NCBI GenBank assembly: GCA_039621445.1
Contig: CP154956.1
Location: 35,792,100-35,856,099, forward strand
Direction: 5' to 3'
From: Euglena gracilis
Lineage: Eukaryota; Euglenida; Euglenophyceae; Euglenales
Length of the DNA: 64,000 nucleotides
Part shown: positions 43,752 through 56,200 of the stretch, in pieces
Numbering within the stretch: the stretch's first letter is position 1
How the letters are laid out: each line of letters starts with the position of its first letter
Made by a program: the position numbers and the translations under genes
The notes under the pieces: model-generated
The model's database searches: none
What the model was told of the DNA's origin: nothing
Seen by the model: only the letters and a program-made list of their open reading frames with translations

Positions 43752-43985
43752 GTAAGGGGTCCCTGGCCACTCACCACGCAGCAAACTGGGCCAGAAGCGA
43801 AGTCAGCGCCGGCCATAAACAGTCCAGAAGCCTTATTGCAACTAAGGGGGGGGGGGATGCTGGCAGGGATGCTGGTGTAAGGGGTACCTGGTCACTCACC
43901 ACACAGCAAGCTGGGCCAGAAGCGAAGGAAGCGCCGGCCATAAACAGACAAGCAGCCTTAGTGCAACTAAGGGGGATGCTGGCCG
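43752..43985 (+). repeat. Tandem duplication of a ~120-bp segment
   Basis: GGTGTAAGGGGTCCCTGGCC at 43750 and GGTGTAAGGGGTACCTGGTC at 43873 begin two copies containing GCAGCAAACTGGGCCAGAAG and CGCCGGCCATAAACAG, ending in GCAACTAAGGGGG. They differ at about 10% of sites and in the length of the G-run. Confidence 0.85.
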
Positions 43986-44402
43986 CCTGGCGGCCAGCCC
44001 ATTCTTTTGTTAGAATGTTTTTGCTCCGTCTCTGCTCCGAAAGCAAACATGTGGTGACGGTTCTGCAGCCATTGTTGAATCTGGCACTGACACAAAATGA
44101 CAACCACAAAGCAGCAGGATACAAATTCCTTGGCAGCCCATTTTTCTATCCCTTGCCCAGCACCACATCCTCCATCATCCGCCAGCACCCTGGGCCTCCC
44201 CCTTTAAGGGACTTCGTAGGTCGATGGAGGATCTAATGGCTGCATTTATTTGCAAATGGCAGGAGGGAGGCCCATACAAATAATTCACTCCTTTTTATAT
44301 TCCATTGCTTGTTTTATATCTGAATAGCCCACATTGTCGCAACATATTTGCAGGCAGGCAAGTTCTCATTGGCTCATGTCTTCTTTGTCCTGCAGGGTTG
44401 GC
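43986..44402. other. Unassigned sequence upstream of nested transposons
   Basis: An open frame (to 44236) includes SESKHVVTVLQPLLNLALTQ but has no clear splice signals. It may or may not be part of the kelch gene. Confidence 0.3.
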
Positions 44403-45666
44403 CAGGATACTAAGTGAGTGGCGGTTTTGAGGAGAGGGAGGGAGTGGGGTCAGACACCCCCACGGGGGGGGGATCCAGACCACCCCCCTTCTCCCCCCCT
44501 CGGACTGACCGCCGGGAACCCAAATTTTTTCCAGCGCATCCCCCCTTTGGACTGACCCCCGGAAACCCAAACAAAATTCCGGCGCTTTGCACAGGAAATG
44601 ATGAAAAATTCGGCACACGTTTTGACCGATTTTCAAAAGAACCGTGAAAACGCGATTTTTGGTGCCTGTTTAAAGGCCCCCCAAAATTTTTCTGGCGCAA
44701 AGCCCCGGAAAATTTTTTTGCATGGGCGGAGGTGGGGGTCTGACCCACACCTTTCGGGGTAGGGGAACCTCCCGCTCTTAGGCGGCCTAATTCGCACTTG
44801 AGCTTTTTTCGTTTGATTTGCGCACTTGCGCAAATCCCCGAGTTTTTTTATTCCGGCGGTGAAGGTCCAGGGGGTTTGAAAACACGTTGACAAGCAAGGG
44901 CAAAAACGAAGCGATTTTTTGGTTTTGGCGGTGTGATCCCCCGGGACTTTGGCCAAAAACAGTGATTTTGGGGGGTGTCGGGAAGGACTTTGTGGGCCCA
45001 AACCCCCGGGACCCTGCCGGCCCACACAGAAAAAAACGTAAAAAAGCACCATAGGAACGGGACCTTTACTGCTCTTGTTGCTCCTTTCGGCTGTGTCCCC
45101 GGGTGTGTCCGAGCTGCCGGCGGTGTGCGTCCTGGGTGTTTGCCGGACTGCTTTGCTTGCGGCGCCCTGGTGTGGTGTTTGCGGGCCGTTTGTCAAAGTG
45201 CGGGGAGGAAGGTGCCGGGGGGTGTGGGTGTGGTGTGACCAAGCCGGAAGGAGGGCCGCAGTGAGAGGAAGGCAAGTGTGGGGTGTTGGGCAAGGGATGT
45301 GCAGGGGGGATGAAATAGGGTCCGCAGGGAATGAGGGGGACGGGCGTCTCCCACCCCAGTTCAGCCAGCACATCAGCACCATTTCCAAGTGTCGTAACAC
45401 ACGGTGTGTGCCTCTCTCCTGTTTGATGTACAAGTGCACCACTCTCACCCTCAGCCCTATCCAGGTCAGCTGGTAAGCAGCATGCACACCAAACTATTGG
45501 GGGTTAATCCCCTACAATAAAGGGGTGTCACAGCTCATAATCTGTTCTCCCTGTGTCAGGGTACAGGGTCCCAGGAGTTTTGTAAAATTTACGCAAATGC
45601 GCCCATTTCAAAGGAAAAACCCTTAAGTGCGAATTCGGCCGCCTAAGCCGCTCACTTGATACCCTG
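44403..45666. mobile_element. CAGG-type hAT-like MITE (family D), host of a nested element
   Basis: Starts CAGGATACTAAGTGAGTGGC; the right end is GCCGCTCACTTGATACCCTG, its imperfect reverse complement. GGGTTGGC (44395-44402) and GAGTTGGC (45667-45674) are an 8-bp duplication with one difference. Without the nested insertion it would be about 390 bp. Its left half resembles 24477-24620. Confidence 0.75.
44777..45647. mobile_element. Nested 871-bp element with CTTAGGCGGCC terminal inverted repeats
   Basis: Left end CTTAGGCGGCCTAATTCGCA, right end the reverse complement of CTTAGGCGGCCGAATTCGCA, with weaker pairing further in (TTTGCGCACTTGCGCAAAT against GCGCATTTGCGTAAATTTT). CCGCT flanks it on both sides (44772-44776, 45648-45652). 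The 3' CCGCT belongs to the terminus of the outer element, so this one inserted second. The interior has long open frames on both strands, none recognised. Confidence 0.75.
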
Positions 45667-45729
45667 GAGTTGGCACTCGTCGGCGACTGCTCACATTTGC
45701 ATCTTGCCTTGCCCTTCTTGTGCCCACAG

Positions 45730-45884
45730 ATAGCATCTACGTGGTGGGGGGCCACTGTGGGGACCCCCTGGACAGCGTGGAGAAGCTCCCCCACGAGAGG
45801 GATGCGAAGGAGACTGGCCACTGGTTCTCCTCCGTGCCGATGCCGGACAAGCGCGATGCCTGCAGAGCGATTGCCCTTCTCTGA
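45730..45884 (+). CDS. Kelch-repeat protein, last exon
   Basis: After TGCCCACAG the frame reads SIYVVGGHCGDPLDSVEKL, then WFSSVPMPDKRDACRAIAL and stops at TGA. IYVVGG, the LDSVE turn, the W six residues before MP, and the R of the next turn match one kelch blade, so this is the C-terminal blade of a beta-propeller; kelch proteins often act in ubiquitin ligases or scaffolds. Upstream blades were not found in the window with confidence; the nested transposons lie in the preceding intron. AATAAA at 46002-46007 is a good poly(A) signal. Confidence 0.7.
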
Positions 45885-47136
45885 GGTCGGAGCCGTACTG
45901 TACAGTGCTCCTCCTCTGAGCCACATCCACCAGGCCCCGCACCAATCAATTTGCTCCGCAACGAGGATCCTGTCGCCTGGACTGTGAACCTACCCCAAAA
46001 TAATAAAGGCGGGGGATATTTTGCATGGCATAAAAGTACGCAAAAAAAACACGTGGGACCACAATACATTTTCCCGGAAACCACCCAAATCAATTAAACT
46101 TATGTTAAATCATAAAAAGAAGCTTTAGCCAGACTTTTTTTTTTCAAGTGAAGGCACGCAGCATGTAAAAATACGTGAAATCATCGTTCCTCCCTGCCAA
46201 CTGTATCAGAGTTATTTCTGCTTTGCAAACCGTCTTCGAGTCAAGCAACAATCAACTTTTCACCAAGTTTCCTTTTTTTGTATTTTCATCCTCGTCCTCT
46301 GTTGACCTTCCCTCACTATCCCCTCCTCCAAAAAAGTTTCATTTTCCTTTTTGTGCAAAACATTTTTCTTCTTTTGCATAAATGCTCAAAGACCCTCTTT
46401 CAACCAACCAGCCTCGCCTCTTATGCCCCCGTGGATGGAAGTGGAAATAAATGTTGTGAATTTTTGGCATTCCCTCTCTTGCTTTCCTATGGTGCCAGCA
46501 CCCTCTCCTCATGAGAATTGCTCTTTTCTCCGAGTGGTTTGCAATGTTCCTTTGCGCAATCTCGCAAAGAAACATTTCATATGGATTATTTTTCGAAATC
46601 AGGCAAGTGTTCAAACTTGAGGTATGTTGTTTGAGGCTTTAACAGTGGGGATCAGGGGTTTTTTTTAGTCTTGGACCCGGTGGTAGGGTGGGTGGGTCCG
46701 GCCGACCCCCCCTCCCGGAGGGGGTGGAATATACTCTTTGGCACCGAAGGCTTCGAATATTTTTGAAAAAGGTGCATTTTGGCATTTTTCGCGATTTTTT
46801 GGCCATTTTCGGGAAAGGGGGGGTCCCCCGGGACTGCGTTCAAGCCCCAGAAGACTGGCCATTGACCGGCCCTCAAACCCAAGGGCGGTCCTTAAGGGGC
46901 AGTCCTCAATGGGTGGTTCAGCGGGACATATGGTGCAACAGCCTGACACATTTTTTTCGAACCTCTCAGACATGCAAACGCTGTGTTTGCACTGCCTTCC
47001 TGTCTCAGAAGTCCCCACCAGGGGTTTTTTTTTTGCGACCTAGGGGGTCCCCCCCACCCACCCACCCCCGAGGGAGGGGTTCGCCCCCGAGGGGGGGGGG
47101 TCAAAATTTTTTTGAAGAGTCAAAAAAAATGCGTTT
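45885..47136. other. 3' flank of the kelch gene; G/C-run element fragments
   Basis: Two family-B-like starts (ATCAGGGGTTTTTTTTAGTC at 46651 and ACCAGGGGTTTTTTTTTTGC at 47012) each lead into a G/C-run block, probably truncated or composite MITEs. No gene seen. Confidence 0.5.
46002..46007 (+). terminator. Poly(A) signal of the kelch gene
   Basis: AATAAA 118 bases after the stop codon of the kelch exon. Confidence 0.55.
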
Positions 47137-47272
47137 TTAATGCTTTTGGGTGAATGGTCGTCCAAGAAGAAGACGTCGACCCATTTCTGCCAAAGTATGA
47201 CAGTTTTTTTCAGACATTTTTTCTTTGGGCTTTTCATTTAATGTGCTGGGCCTTTTTTTGCCTAAGACTGCC
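47137..47272 (-). CDS. Unknown minus-strand gene, terminal exon
   Basis: After GTGTTCAG it reads AVLGKKRPSTLNEKPKEKMS, then HTLAEMGRRLLLGRPFTQKH and stops at TAA 47139-47137. Entry needs phase 2, which is what the exon at 49486 supplies. Confidence 0.45.
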
Positions 47273-50200
47273 CTGAACACAGGTATTCCTAAGTCACCAA
47301 ACAAACCCACTTGCAGGCAATGTCCCATTTCGACAAAAAGACTGGGGATGAAGGGCACCTTTGAGCTAATTTTTCTAGGGATAACCTAGATTTGCCATTT
47401 ACAGTGATGTTTTAGGAGTTATAAATGATTTTTTTTCACAGGCTCAATTGCCAAATTTAGGCCCAGAATCCGGGTCTTTTGCCATATTCGTGTTGCAAAT
47501 GGAAGGTGCAGCAAATCCCTCATCTTATGGTCGCAATGCGAACCTCACTCCACTAAACTACTGGCCCAGATTGGGTAGTGGTTCAGTAGCATTGGACAGT
47601 GGTGTCTCACCCACAAATATCTTTATCTTTATGGGCAGGCACGGCACCAAAGCATCACCCCACACCGCCTTCAACCAAGCCACGCTTTCCCCTCTTTAGC
47701 CCAATCACATGACAATGGTTCAATTTCTTCTGGCCAATGTTCTCAACAGGTTTTTGCTGAAGGTTTGCAGGTTGATTCACCAAGACCCCAACCACCACTG
47801 ACGTTTGCAGACCCGGCCATCCTGCCCCTCATCTTTATAACATTTCACCCACGCGAGGCATCTGCGATTTCAGAAATTTCAGGTTGATCCTTTCAGAAAG
47901 TCAATCACACTGCCGCCTTGGTTTCACACTTTCACACACTGCAATTCCCCGGAAGACAGTGTGTGAAACACAGGGCATTGATTCCCCGGTGATCCAGCCC
48001 GACCCCCGCAAAAAGAAAACCAAAGAACACGCACAAGTCAATACTTTACCACACTACCTCAGCATGTTATTCCTTAAACGAACACAGCGTGTGCGCATTC
48101 CTTCACAGATTTTTTTTTTGTGAGAAGGTCAGGTCAATGTGCTTTGTTTTTCCGTTTTTCTGTGCCCATTTTCTGTGCTGTTTCAACAAAGTTTGCCACA
48201 GCTCTGAGTGGTTGAAATTGTCATCCTGCCTTCAATTATATTTTTTAATCAAAATAGTTCGTTCCTACCTTGCTTAGGTTTCAACCAGACAACTGTGTCT
48301 GTTTTTCTTTTCAATTATGTCATTTCATTTCAATTTCATTAATTTTTCATCCACTGATTTGCATGCCCCGGTAATAAGCCCTCTCCAGCCAACAAAGCGA
48401 ATGCTCAAATTGCTTCACATTTCCCACTGACTCCCAAAGGAGTACAACAACAAAAAACAACGGCAAACCAAAATAAGAAACATACAATGAAAAATTCCCG
48501 GAGGAGTTTTCCCTCGATGTCAGGGATTGGTTGGCGGCATTTCAAACTCCAGTCTCTGGTACCTGGTTGGAACAGACAAAGTCCACCTGGGTCCAAAGTG
48601 ATCCAGTGGGGTCGAAATTATCGTGCACGCAACAACTTTGCAATGCCAAACCATTGGACCGAGTCCAGCAGCGGGTGACCACCAGCTCCAGGCACCATGG
48701 CACCAGCATAATTATTGGGGATTTCAATTTCATTTTTTGTTGTATCCCCAATCCATCAGACACTGTTGGGACACTGCATCGCTGCACTTCGATTTCAGGG
48801 ACGCCCACGTGCACCAACACTTCTGCTTCTTCTCACCCTTTTAACTGTTGGCGTCTCTGTGTGTGACCTGATGGGGGCTGACTACGATGAAAGCTTTGAT
48901 CTGCAAAAGCCTTATGCAGAGAAAGTGTAATTGATAACGTGAGTATGTGTGCATTTGCTGACATATTTTTTATTTAGCGTTCTGCATTTCGTCACCTGCT
49001 GAGGCTGGAAAAAAAAAAGAATAGTCTCAGTTTAATGGCCAACTTCAGGTGTCCCAGTCACGGTCGATCCCAGTCCCCTGGCGCTCTACCCTCCAGTGGA
49101 GGTTGAACCTGACCGCCCCTCCGCCCAGATTGATTTCCACAGCTGTACAATACAACGACGCAGATCCGCAATATGTTTGCCAGGAGGGCTCCGCTGCATC
49201 GGTCTTGGGAACCCAGCCCTGCCAAAATCTACCCCCCCACCCTCAGTCGTAATACACACCTGAAGGCCTGTTTACTAGCCCCCCCATCTCCGCAAAGTGA
49301 AGCCCAACTTTGATGAACAAGGACGCGATATGGGGGATGAAAATCTAAAATTTGGTTTTTCAAACAAATGAAATAAAAAGGAACCCAAGAGTGCTGTTTT
49401 TCGAAATAGAAGAAAAAGGACAAGAGACAAAACACCTTACTGGCTGGGAGAGGCGTCTGAAAAGGAGGGCGAAACAGCTGGAGACCTTGCAATCAAACCA
49501 CCGACATAATTTGGTGGTATATACATAGAGCCAAACTTGCACCAGAGGTAATTCATTTCGACGGGCGTCAATCCCTCTTGGCTGGAGCAAACTCCCACGT
49601 ACCGACCCTGATGTTTTTTCCGAAGTATCGAGGCAGTTGTGTATGTCCCTGACACAGCCTGAGTCAACAATGTATGTTGTTCGATGGTCATAGGTTTTTT
49701 TTCTCTCCAACAAGAAGCTGTCTTTTTTGTTGTGTGAAGATGAGCTTCGCCTTTGGAGCTGCGGAGCAGTTCCGGTGAGGAAAGCCTCGGGGGAGCCCAC
49801 CTGCTGCCCCACCACAGCTGGTGGACAATATCCGGACGAATGTGCTGCCTGCAAGCAGGTGATGGTTGCTGCCCTCGCTTCCCTGGCAAAGGATCCAGCG
49901 CAACCGATGGCGCCCGCCCACCACCGAGGCTTTCTTGTTGTGCGGATCTCTTTCGCCCTTGCCAGATCACTGTTCATAGGGACGGCGGATTTCTTAAGCT
50001 GCAGCATGTGACAGGGTCCAGGGGTTGATGTAAAACCCCCCTAATAGAAGCACGGGTGCGCTTATAGCGGACCGCTGCCTCCGGCGGTGGGGGGGGGTGC
50101 GCTTCTATTTGGACCCCAGCCATGCAATTTTTGTTGATTTCCTGAAGAAACCTCATCAAAATGGGGGTGCTTGTAGCGGACCGCCGTCTTTGGCGGCGGG

Positions 50201-53200
50201 GGGGTGCGCTTTTATTTGGACAGTGCGCTTGTTGCCACCCCGCACTTCTATTAGGGGGGGGGGTTCAAGGAGGGTGTCCAGGGGTTTAGATGGGAGGTGC
50301 CCCCCCCAGAAGGGGCGTCGTAAACCAGGGATCTTCCCATTTCCCAAAAGGAAATTCACAAAAAAATCACGGGGGATCACGGAAATGGGCGGAAGGCCAT
50401 TTTCACGGAAGTAACGGAAATTCATGGAAATTCACGGATGAGGCGGAGGAGGGTTCAGGGATATTGTGTTTTTTTTTGCATGTGCGTTTCTTGTTTTTGT
50501 GCATTTTTGATGGGATGGGTTAATCACTTTTCAAAAAAAAAATCCAAGGACAAATGGTTTTTTCGCGCTTTCCCTCTATTTTGAACAATTTCTTTTTTAC
50601 CAACACGTTTGGATAGGAATTGATGAGTGGATTGATAGGTCTGGGCATTGAAATAGGGATTTCTAAATTGTTTTTTTTTGTGGGAAACTGTGCATACAAT
50701 CAGAAACATTTTGGTGGGGTGCAAGGGAAGGTCTACACTGTGGCATGCGTTCAGCTGGATTGCAAAGGGCCAACCCTGGGGGATCAAGCGCTCGGAATTG
50801 GTTTCAACTCTTTTCAAGGCTGCAAGGGATATGGGATCATTCCAAGCAATGTCATCGCATTTGTATCTGATATAGAGGCCGTTTTGAAGAAGGCGTCTTC
50901 AGAAATCTTGTTCAGCTCTATCTTGTTCAGCTATCGTCAAGCTTAGTGGAGGCTATGTGTCAGCCGCATTATGAACAACATTGGCACGTTTTTCGAAAAA
51001 AGGAAATTCACGAAAAATTACGGGAAATCACGGAAAATTGCGGATACGTTTTGGCCTCGGCCAGCTTGGAAATGAGAGGAGGAACCCTACCTAACCAACC
51101 CCCACCTGCCCTTTCCTTGAACCCTGCCACGGCCCCCAAATTCATCAACAGTAGTTCCACTTGTAAAATGTTCAAGAATCAAGCACATTTGAAATCAGGG
51201 GTTTTTATAAGCCAGAGGGGGGGGTAGCCAGCCAGCACCCTTTTTTTTTCCCCCAGCCAGCACCTCCCAGCCGGGGTGCGGACCCCCTTCCCAGGGGCCG
51301 CAATAAAGTTTGGGCCAGCTTGGCAAAGCCGGGCTGGACCGAAAAATTTGGAAGTTTGGCCAAAAACTTCCAAAAGAGAAACGTGGCCAAAAAAGGAATT
51401 TTTGGGTGGTTTCTGGGCTTCCACCCCAAATTTTGGCTGAAAAATGCCAACCCAGCTGGATTTGGGCTTTTTAGGGGAGCCTCCTCTGGACCCTCCCCCC
51501 TTGGGGGGTCCCCAGCAAAGAGAGTCCAACCGGCCCGCGGGACCCCCCCCATCTGGGGTCTTTAAAAACACCTGTTTAAAATCCTTCTCCTCAATGCCTT
51601 GTTGTTCACAGTTAACCTCGTTTTAGTTCACAGTGAAACCCGTTTTAACATTCAAAAACATCCAAAACGAGGTGCCTGTTTGACATCATGCTGGTGTCAG
51701 TGTTCCCAGAAAATGCAAGCACAAATGTTCTTGAAATGGTTACAGTTCCATGCAGTGCATAAACTACCCAAATAATAATCACTCCACAAATAGTACCCTC
51801 CCCTGAAGGCCGACTGAGGGCTATGGTGAGGGGAAAAAAATACAAGAAAGGACAATCTCTGCAACTGCAAAGATCACATGAATGGATGACATTTAGTCAT
51901 AAAATGTACCAGAGAATCAAAACATCACGTGAACAAAGGATACAGGTGGAGACAGAACTGGACATTGAGAGGAATTGCTTGTTATAGAGTGCATTTGGCT
52001 CTCCTTGTGGTACAAATCAAACTTTTTTTTGATGAAGCGAAGAAACCCCCCCCCCCAAAATAAGACCCGGGTCTTATTTTTGGGTCCGTTGCTGTAAACC
52101 TCCAGGGGGGGTCTTATTTTTGGGGGGGGTCTTATTTTTGGATTTTTTCTTGACCGACCCGGGCCCGGAAAAAACATCATTTTTTAGGTTCCCAAAAACA
52201 CTAAAAATTTTCCTTCGGCGCTTCGCGCCATGTGTAAATTTGTGTAAGTTGACATTTAGCATGTTTTTTTGCACTTCAAGAATCTGAAATTTTTTGAAAT
52301 TTCATCATTTTTGTGTGTGAAATTTGGGTTTTTGGCAATTTCTCAGGGAAAATTTTCACCGTCCCCGGCGCTTCGCGCCGTCCGGGGGGGGTCTTATTTA
52401 TGGGGGGGGTCTTATTTTTGGATTTTTGCTCGATCGGCCCAGGGGGGGTCTTATTTTTTGGGGGGGTCTTATTTTTTGGGGGGGTTTTATTTTGGGGGGG
52501 TTAACTTCACCTCGCTCTCCAGAAGGCTTCTTTTTAAGGAAGGTGACCCCCCAGGGGGTGCAATGGGCAAGGAAGGGTGGGGCACTTGGGGGGGAAACAT
52601 GGTTTGGGGTGGGTTGTGCTATAGCACGCCCCCCAGCGCTGAAAACAGGCGTTTTTAAAGGAAATTTGCCTGAGTCGGCAGGCATTGGGGACCGAAACTG
52701 ACCCCCCGCACCCCATAGCACAAGGCACTCCCCAGGGTTGGTAAAAAGCAGTGTGCTCTCCAGACCCCCCCTTTTTATTTGAAGGCCTTTTTGCACAATG
52801 GAGGCCCTTTATATTATCCTGACCCAACTTTTTTGATTTTTTTTATTGCACCATGTGAGTGATTTTTTCACCGTTTTTTTTTTTGCCCTCACGGCTGTGT
52901 GCACGGATCGGGGGTTATTACTTACTTGGGCAGCCGAAGTTGGTTCTGGGGGAGGGTGTTTTTTGGTGGGTGTTTATTTGCAATTGTAAGAGCATTTCCA
53001 CCTTTTGCACCAGCAAAAAGTCCGCTGCCTTCGCCTCTTTTCCAGCTCCTCTCCGCAGCCTGGTAAAATTGTCCCAGCACTCGCCCTCATCTGTCCGATA
53101 AACTGTCCGTCTTCCAGGACCACCCAAGCCGCCCAGCCATGTGTGCCGCAGCCACCCCATTGCTTTGTTGACCGCCCTCACTCCTCTGTGGGGCACTGAC

Positions 53201-56200
53201 TGTTGACTGACTGTTTCCCCCAGGGGTGTGTCCTGGGGGTGTTGGGAAGGGAGGGCTTGGCCAAGGGTGAACCACAAGCGGCCGACCTGGCGAAATTTTC
53301 CCCTATTACGACAAGATCCGTGCATCTTGAGCCATGTTGACCACTTGAGTGTCTCTGAGGATGTGTCACGGAAGCCACCCAGCAGTGACTGAGCAATGGA
53401 ATGGCCGCGACGGAGCTGTATTGCTGATGTACCATACGTATTCTGCCACAAGACTGACTGCGCCTTTGACGCAGTGGCAGTCCCTATACCCGAGCAATGG
53501 GTGGGGCGTTGGAAGGTTTGGCTGTATATACCGCTGGTTTTCAAAACTCGACTATAACCTGCATAACCTGCTTCACAATCGATTCCCATTTGTCTTCGTT
53601 TCTTTGTGTGCTGCACTTTGCTGTCTGTTCTTGATAGGAGCCTACATCCTGTGGTGGAGATGGTTCATGGTCTGGCAAGCTCCCAGCAGGAATAGAAGCC
53701 CAACAGCCCAGTGGGGGGGGAGATGCAAACACCTTTTTTGTTTTTGTTTTTCGTTTTTTTTGTGTTTTTCAATTTTGGCGAAATTTTCTTTTTTTTGTGG
53801 TTTTTTTGCGTCGCGTTTTTCGAGGGTCAATTTTGCTCCCCCCCCCCTGCAGTGGGTTGTTGCAGCCCCAAACAGGGATTTTTTTAAGTTTGGACCCCCA
53901 GGGGGGGGGTAGGGTGGGTGGGTCCGCCGGGCCCCCTCCCCCCCCCCCCCGGGGAGGGTCCCCCCCGGAGGGGGGTGGGATATACTTTTCGGCGCCGCAG
54001 GCGCCGAAAAAATTCTATTTTTAGCACTTTTCGCGATTTTTCGGCCATTTTTTGTGGGTCCCCCGGGACCCCCTCCACCCCCCCCCGAGTGGGGCCCCCC
54101 CCAGGGGGGTGGGTGGGTGGGGGGGGACCCCCTCCCCCCCCCGGTCTTAAAAAAACCCCTGGCCCCAAAGTCAAAATTTCGATGAAATTAACCATTATTT
54201 TCCTACAATTTTCCCACATGGCTGGAACTGGTGGTCTGGTGGATGGGCATTTTCAGTCCGCTGGGTGTGCGTTATCGGTCCGCTTCAATTGTCAGTTTTT
54301 GAACTTTTGGAGTCTGTTGCTGTCCCCCAGAGATTTCAGTCTGCATCTCCAGCCAACACACTTCTTTGCAATTGCAACAATGCTCAAGAAATTCTCCACA
54401 GTCCTGAAGAAAATGTTGGGAAAACCATGTTAAGGAAGAGTCAACCCCCTCCTTTTTACCCTCCCCTGATAAACCCTCTGATTACCCCCCCCCCCCCCCC
54501 GGAAGAAAGATGAAAGACGTCGGGGACGATTTTTTTCGGCCGCAAAACACCCCAAAACTGATTTTTTTTGGCAATCTTCATGTCTCCAACCATCATCGAA
54601 ACTGCCATTTTGGACAAAATTTGTCAAAAATTGCCTATTTTCGGAGGTTTGGAGGTCATTAAGAGGTCAGATTTTGACGAACAATTCCTTGACATAATCC
54701 CCCACTCCCCCCTTTGGGTGACAAACCAAACCTGATCCTAAAACCCTGAGGGGTTTACTTATAAGAGGGGGGTTTAGCAGTTGGTTGATTTCTGCAAAAA
54801 TCAACATGGTTATACCAAATATCTTCTGATAAAGAGACAATAAAGATACAATTATTTCCCCCTCCCAGAATTCTCAAAAGTGTTGACCACTCACCACCAC
54901 AAGCGCTGTCCATGTTCCATATGACTCAAATTTGTGGTGCTGTTTCGAAGAGTTCCTCCAAAGGTCGCACCAAAAAAGTGTAAAAATGTTTATTTTGGGT
55001 GCTTCCATCATTCGTATTTTTTCCTGCTGTTTTTGTCAGGATTCAGCAAAACTGAAATGTACCTCTCGACGAAGAAATTTTTTGGGTGGAGTTTTTTTTT
55101 GGCTGAGATTTATTTGTAACTTTGCTGTGTCATCCTGGGACTAGAAACGTCTCATTCACTAGGGGTGATTTTCATCCAGAACATCCAGAACACTGATCTT
55201 CATCAGAGATGAACGGACAGAAATGAAACGGACAGAATTCTACCCATAAATTCTGACTGAACTAATCTATTTTTTGGTCTGTAGCTGGCCAGTCAATCTG
55301 TGCATAAATTGTAAAGTTTTTTCAGCTGGCAGAAACATTTCTTGTGATTGAATGTAGTCAAGTTATCAGTGTGATGTAACAGTCGGCTGTGCCAAATATG
55401 ATTTCTTCCCAATGCTACTGCCCCCCCCCCCCTCGAGTTGGAGATAAGTTGTAGGGTTAGGGTTAGGTTTGCCACAATTGGATCTCCCAATTGAGTCCAA
55501 ATTAGGCAAAAATGCGGTCTAAATGTGCCTCAATGCGGAATGAAATTGTCCACAATCACACTTATCTTTAACTGAAAAATAATAAACCCAACTCTGAAAC
55601 GAGAATGTGTCAAAAGTGGGCGAGTGTGGGACAAAGATTCATTTAACACCTGTGTGACCCCTCCCCCCTCCCCGGGGGGTCAACCACCCACCCACCCACC
55701 CACCCACCCAAAATCAACATCGACTGAAAACACCGAAAAAAATTTTCCTGCCTGGGCCTTTGGCCAGGCAAAAACCTGACCCATTGCGTTGCAACCTCCG
55801 GTTTCCTGTACAAAGCTGTATTGAGGATGTTTTCAACAAAGAAGGTCCATCAGCCCCTATGATGCACGACATTCTTTTGTGTGAACTGGCTACAAAGCGC
55901 TTGGACTGGCCAAAGCAGTGCTCATCGTTTCCAATGCAGTGCAATAAAAAAAGTGATCAAAGTCAGATCTTTTTTTGAAAATGTGCTCTCACTGGAAAGA
56001 TGTCCCTTAAATGGCTCTGACGGCACCCTATGAAGCCATATCGCGTTGCGGTATGTTTCTGCCTCCTTACCCTCTCCTGCCCCGGCATCCGTTGCTTCTC
56101 CCTCTCCCTCTCCCTGTTTGAATTTTTGTTCAGGAATGGGATCTGCAGTCGAGCCAGAAACATTTTTTATATTATTGTTCCGTCAGAGACACACGTGACT

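Noticed and set aside
48700-48735. IIIGDFN motif resembling a retrotransposon AP endonuclease
   Set aside because: No other endonuclease or reverse transcriptase motif is nearby; a seven-residue match in this much sequence can occur by chance.
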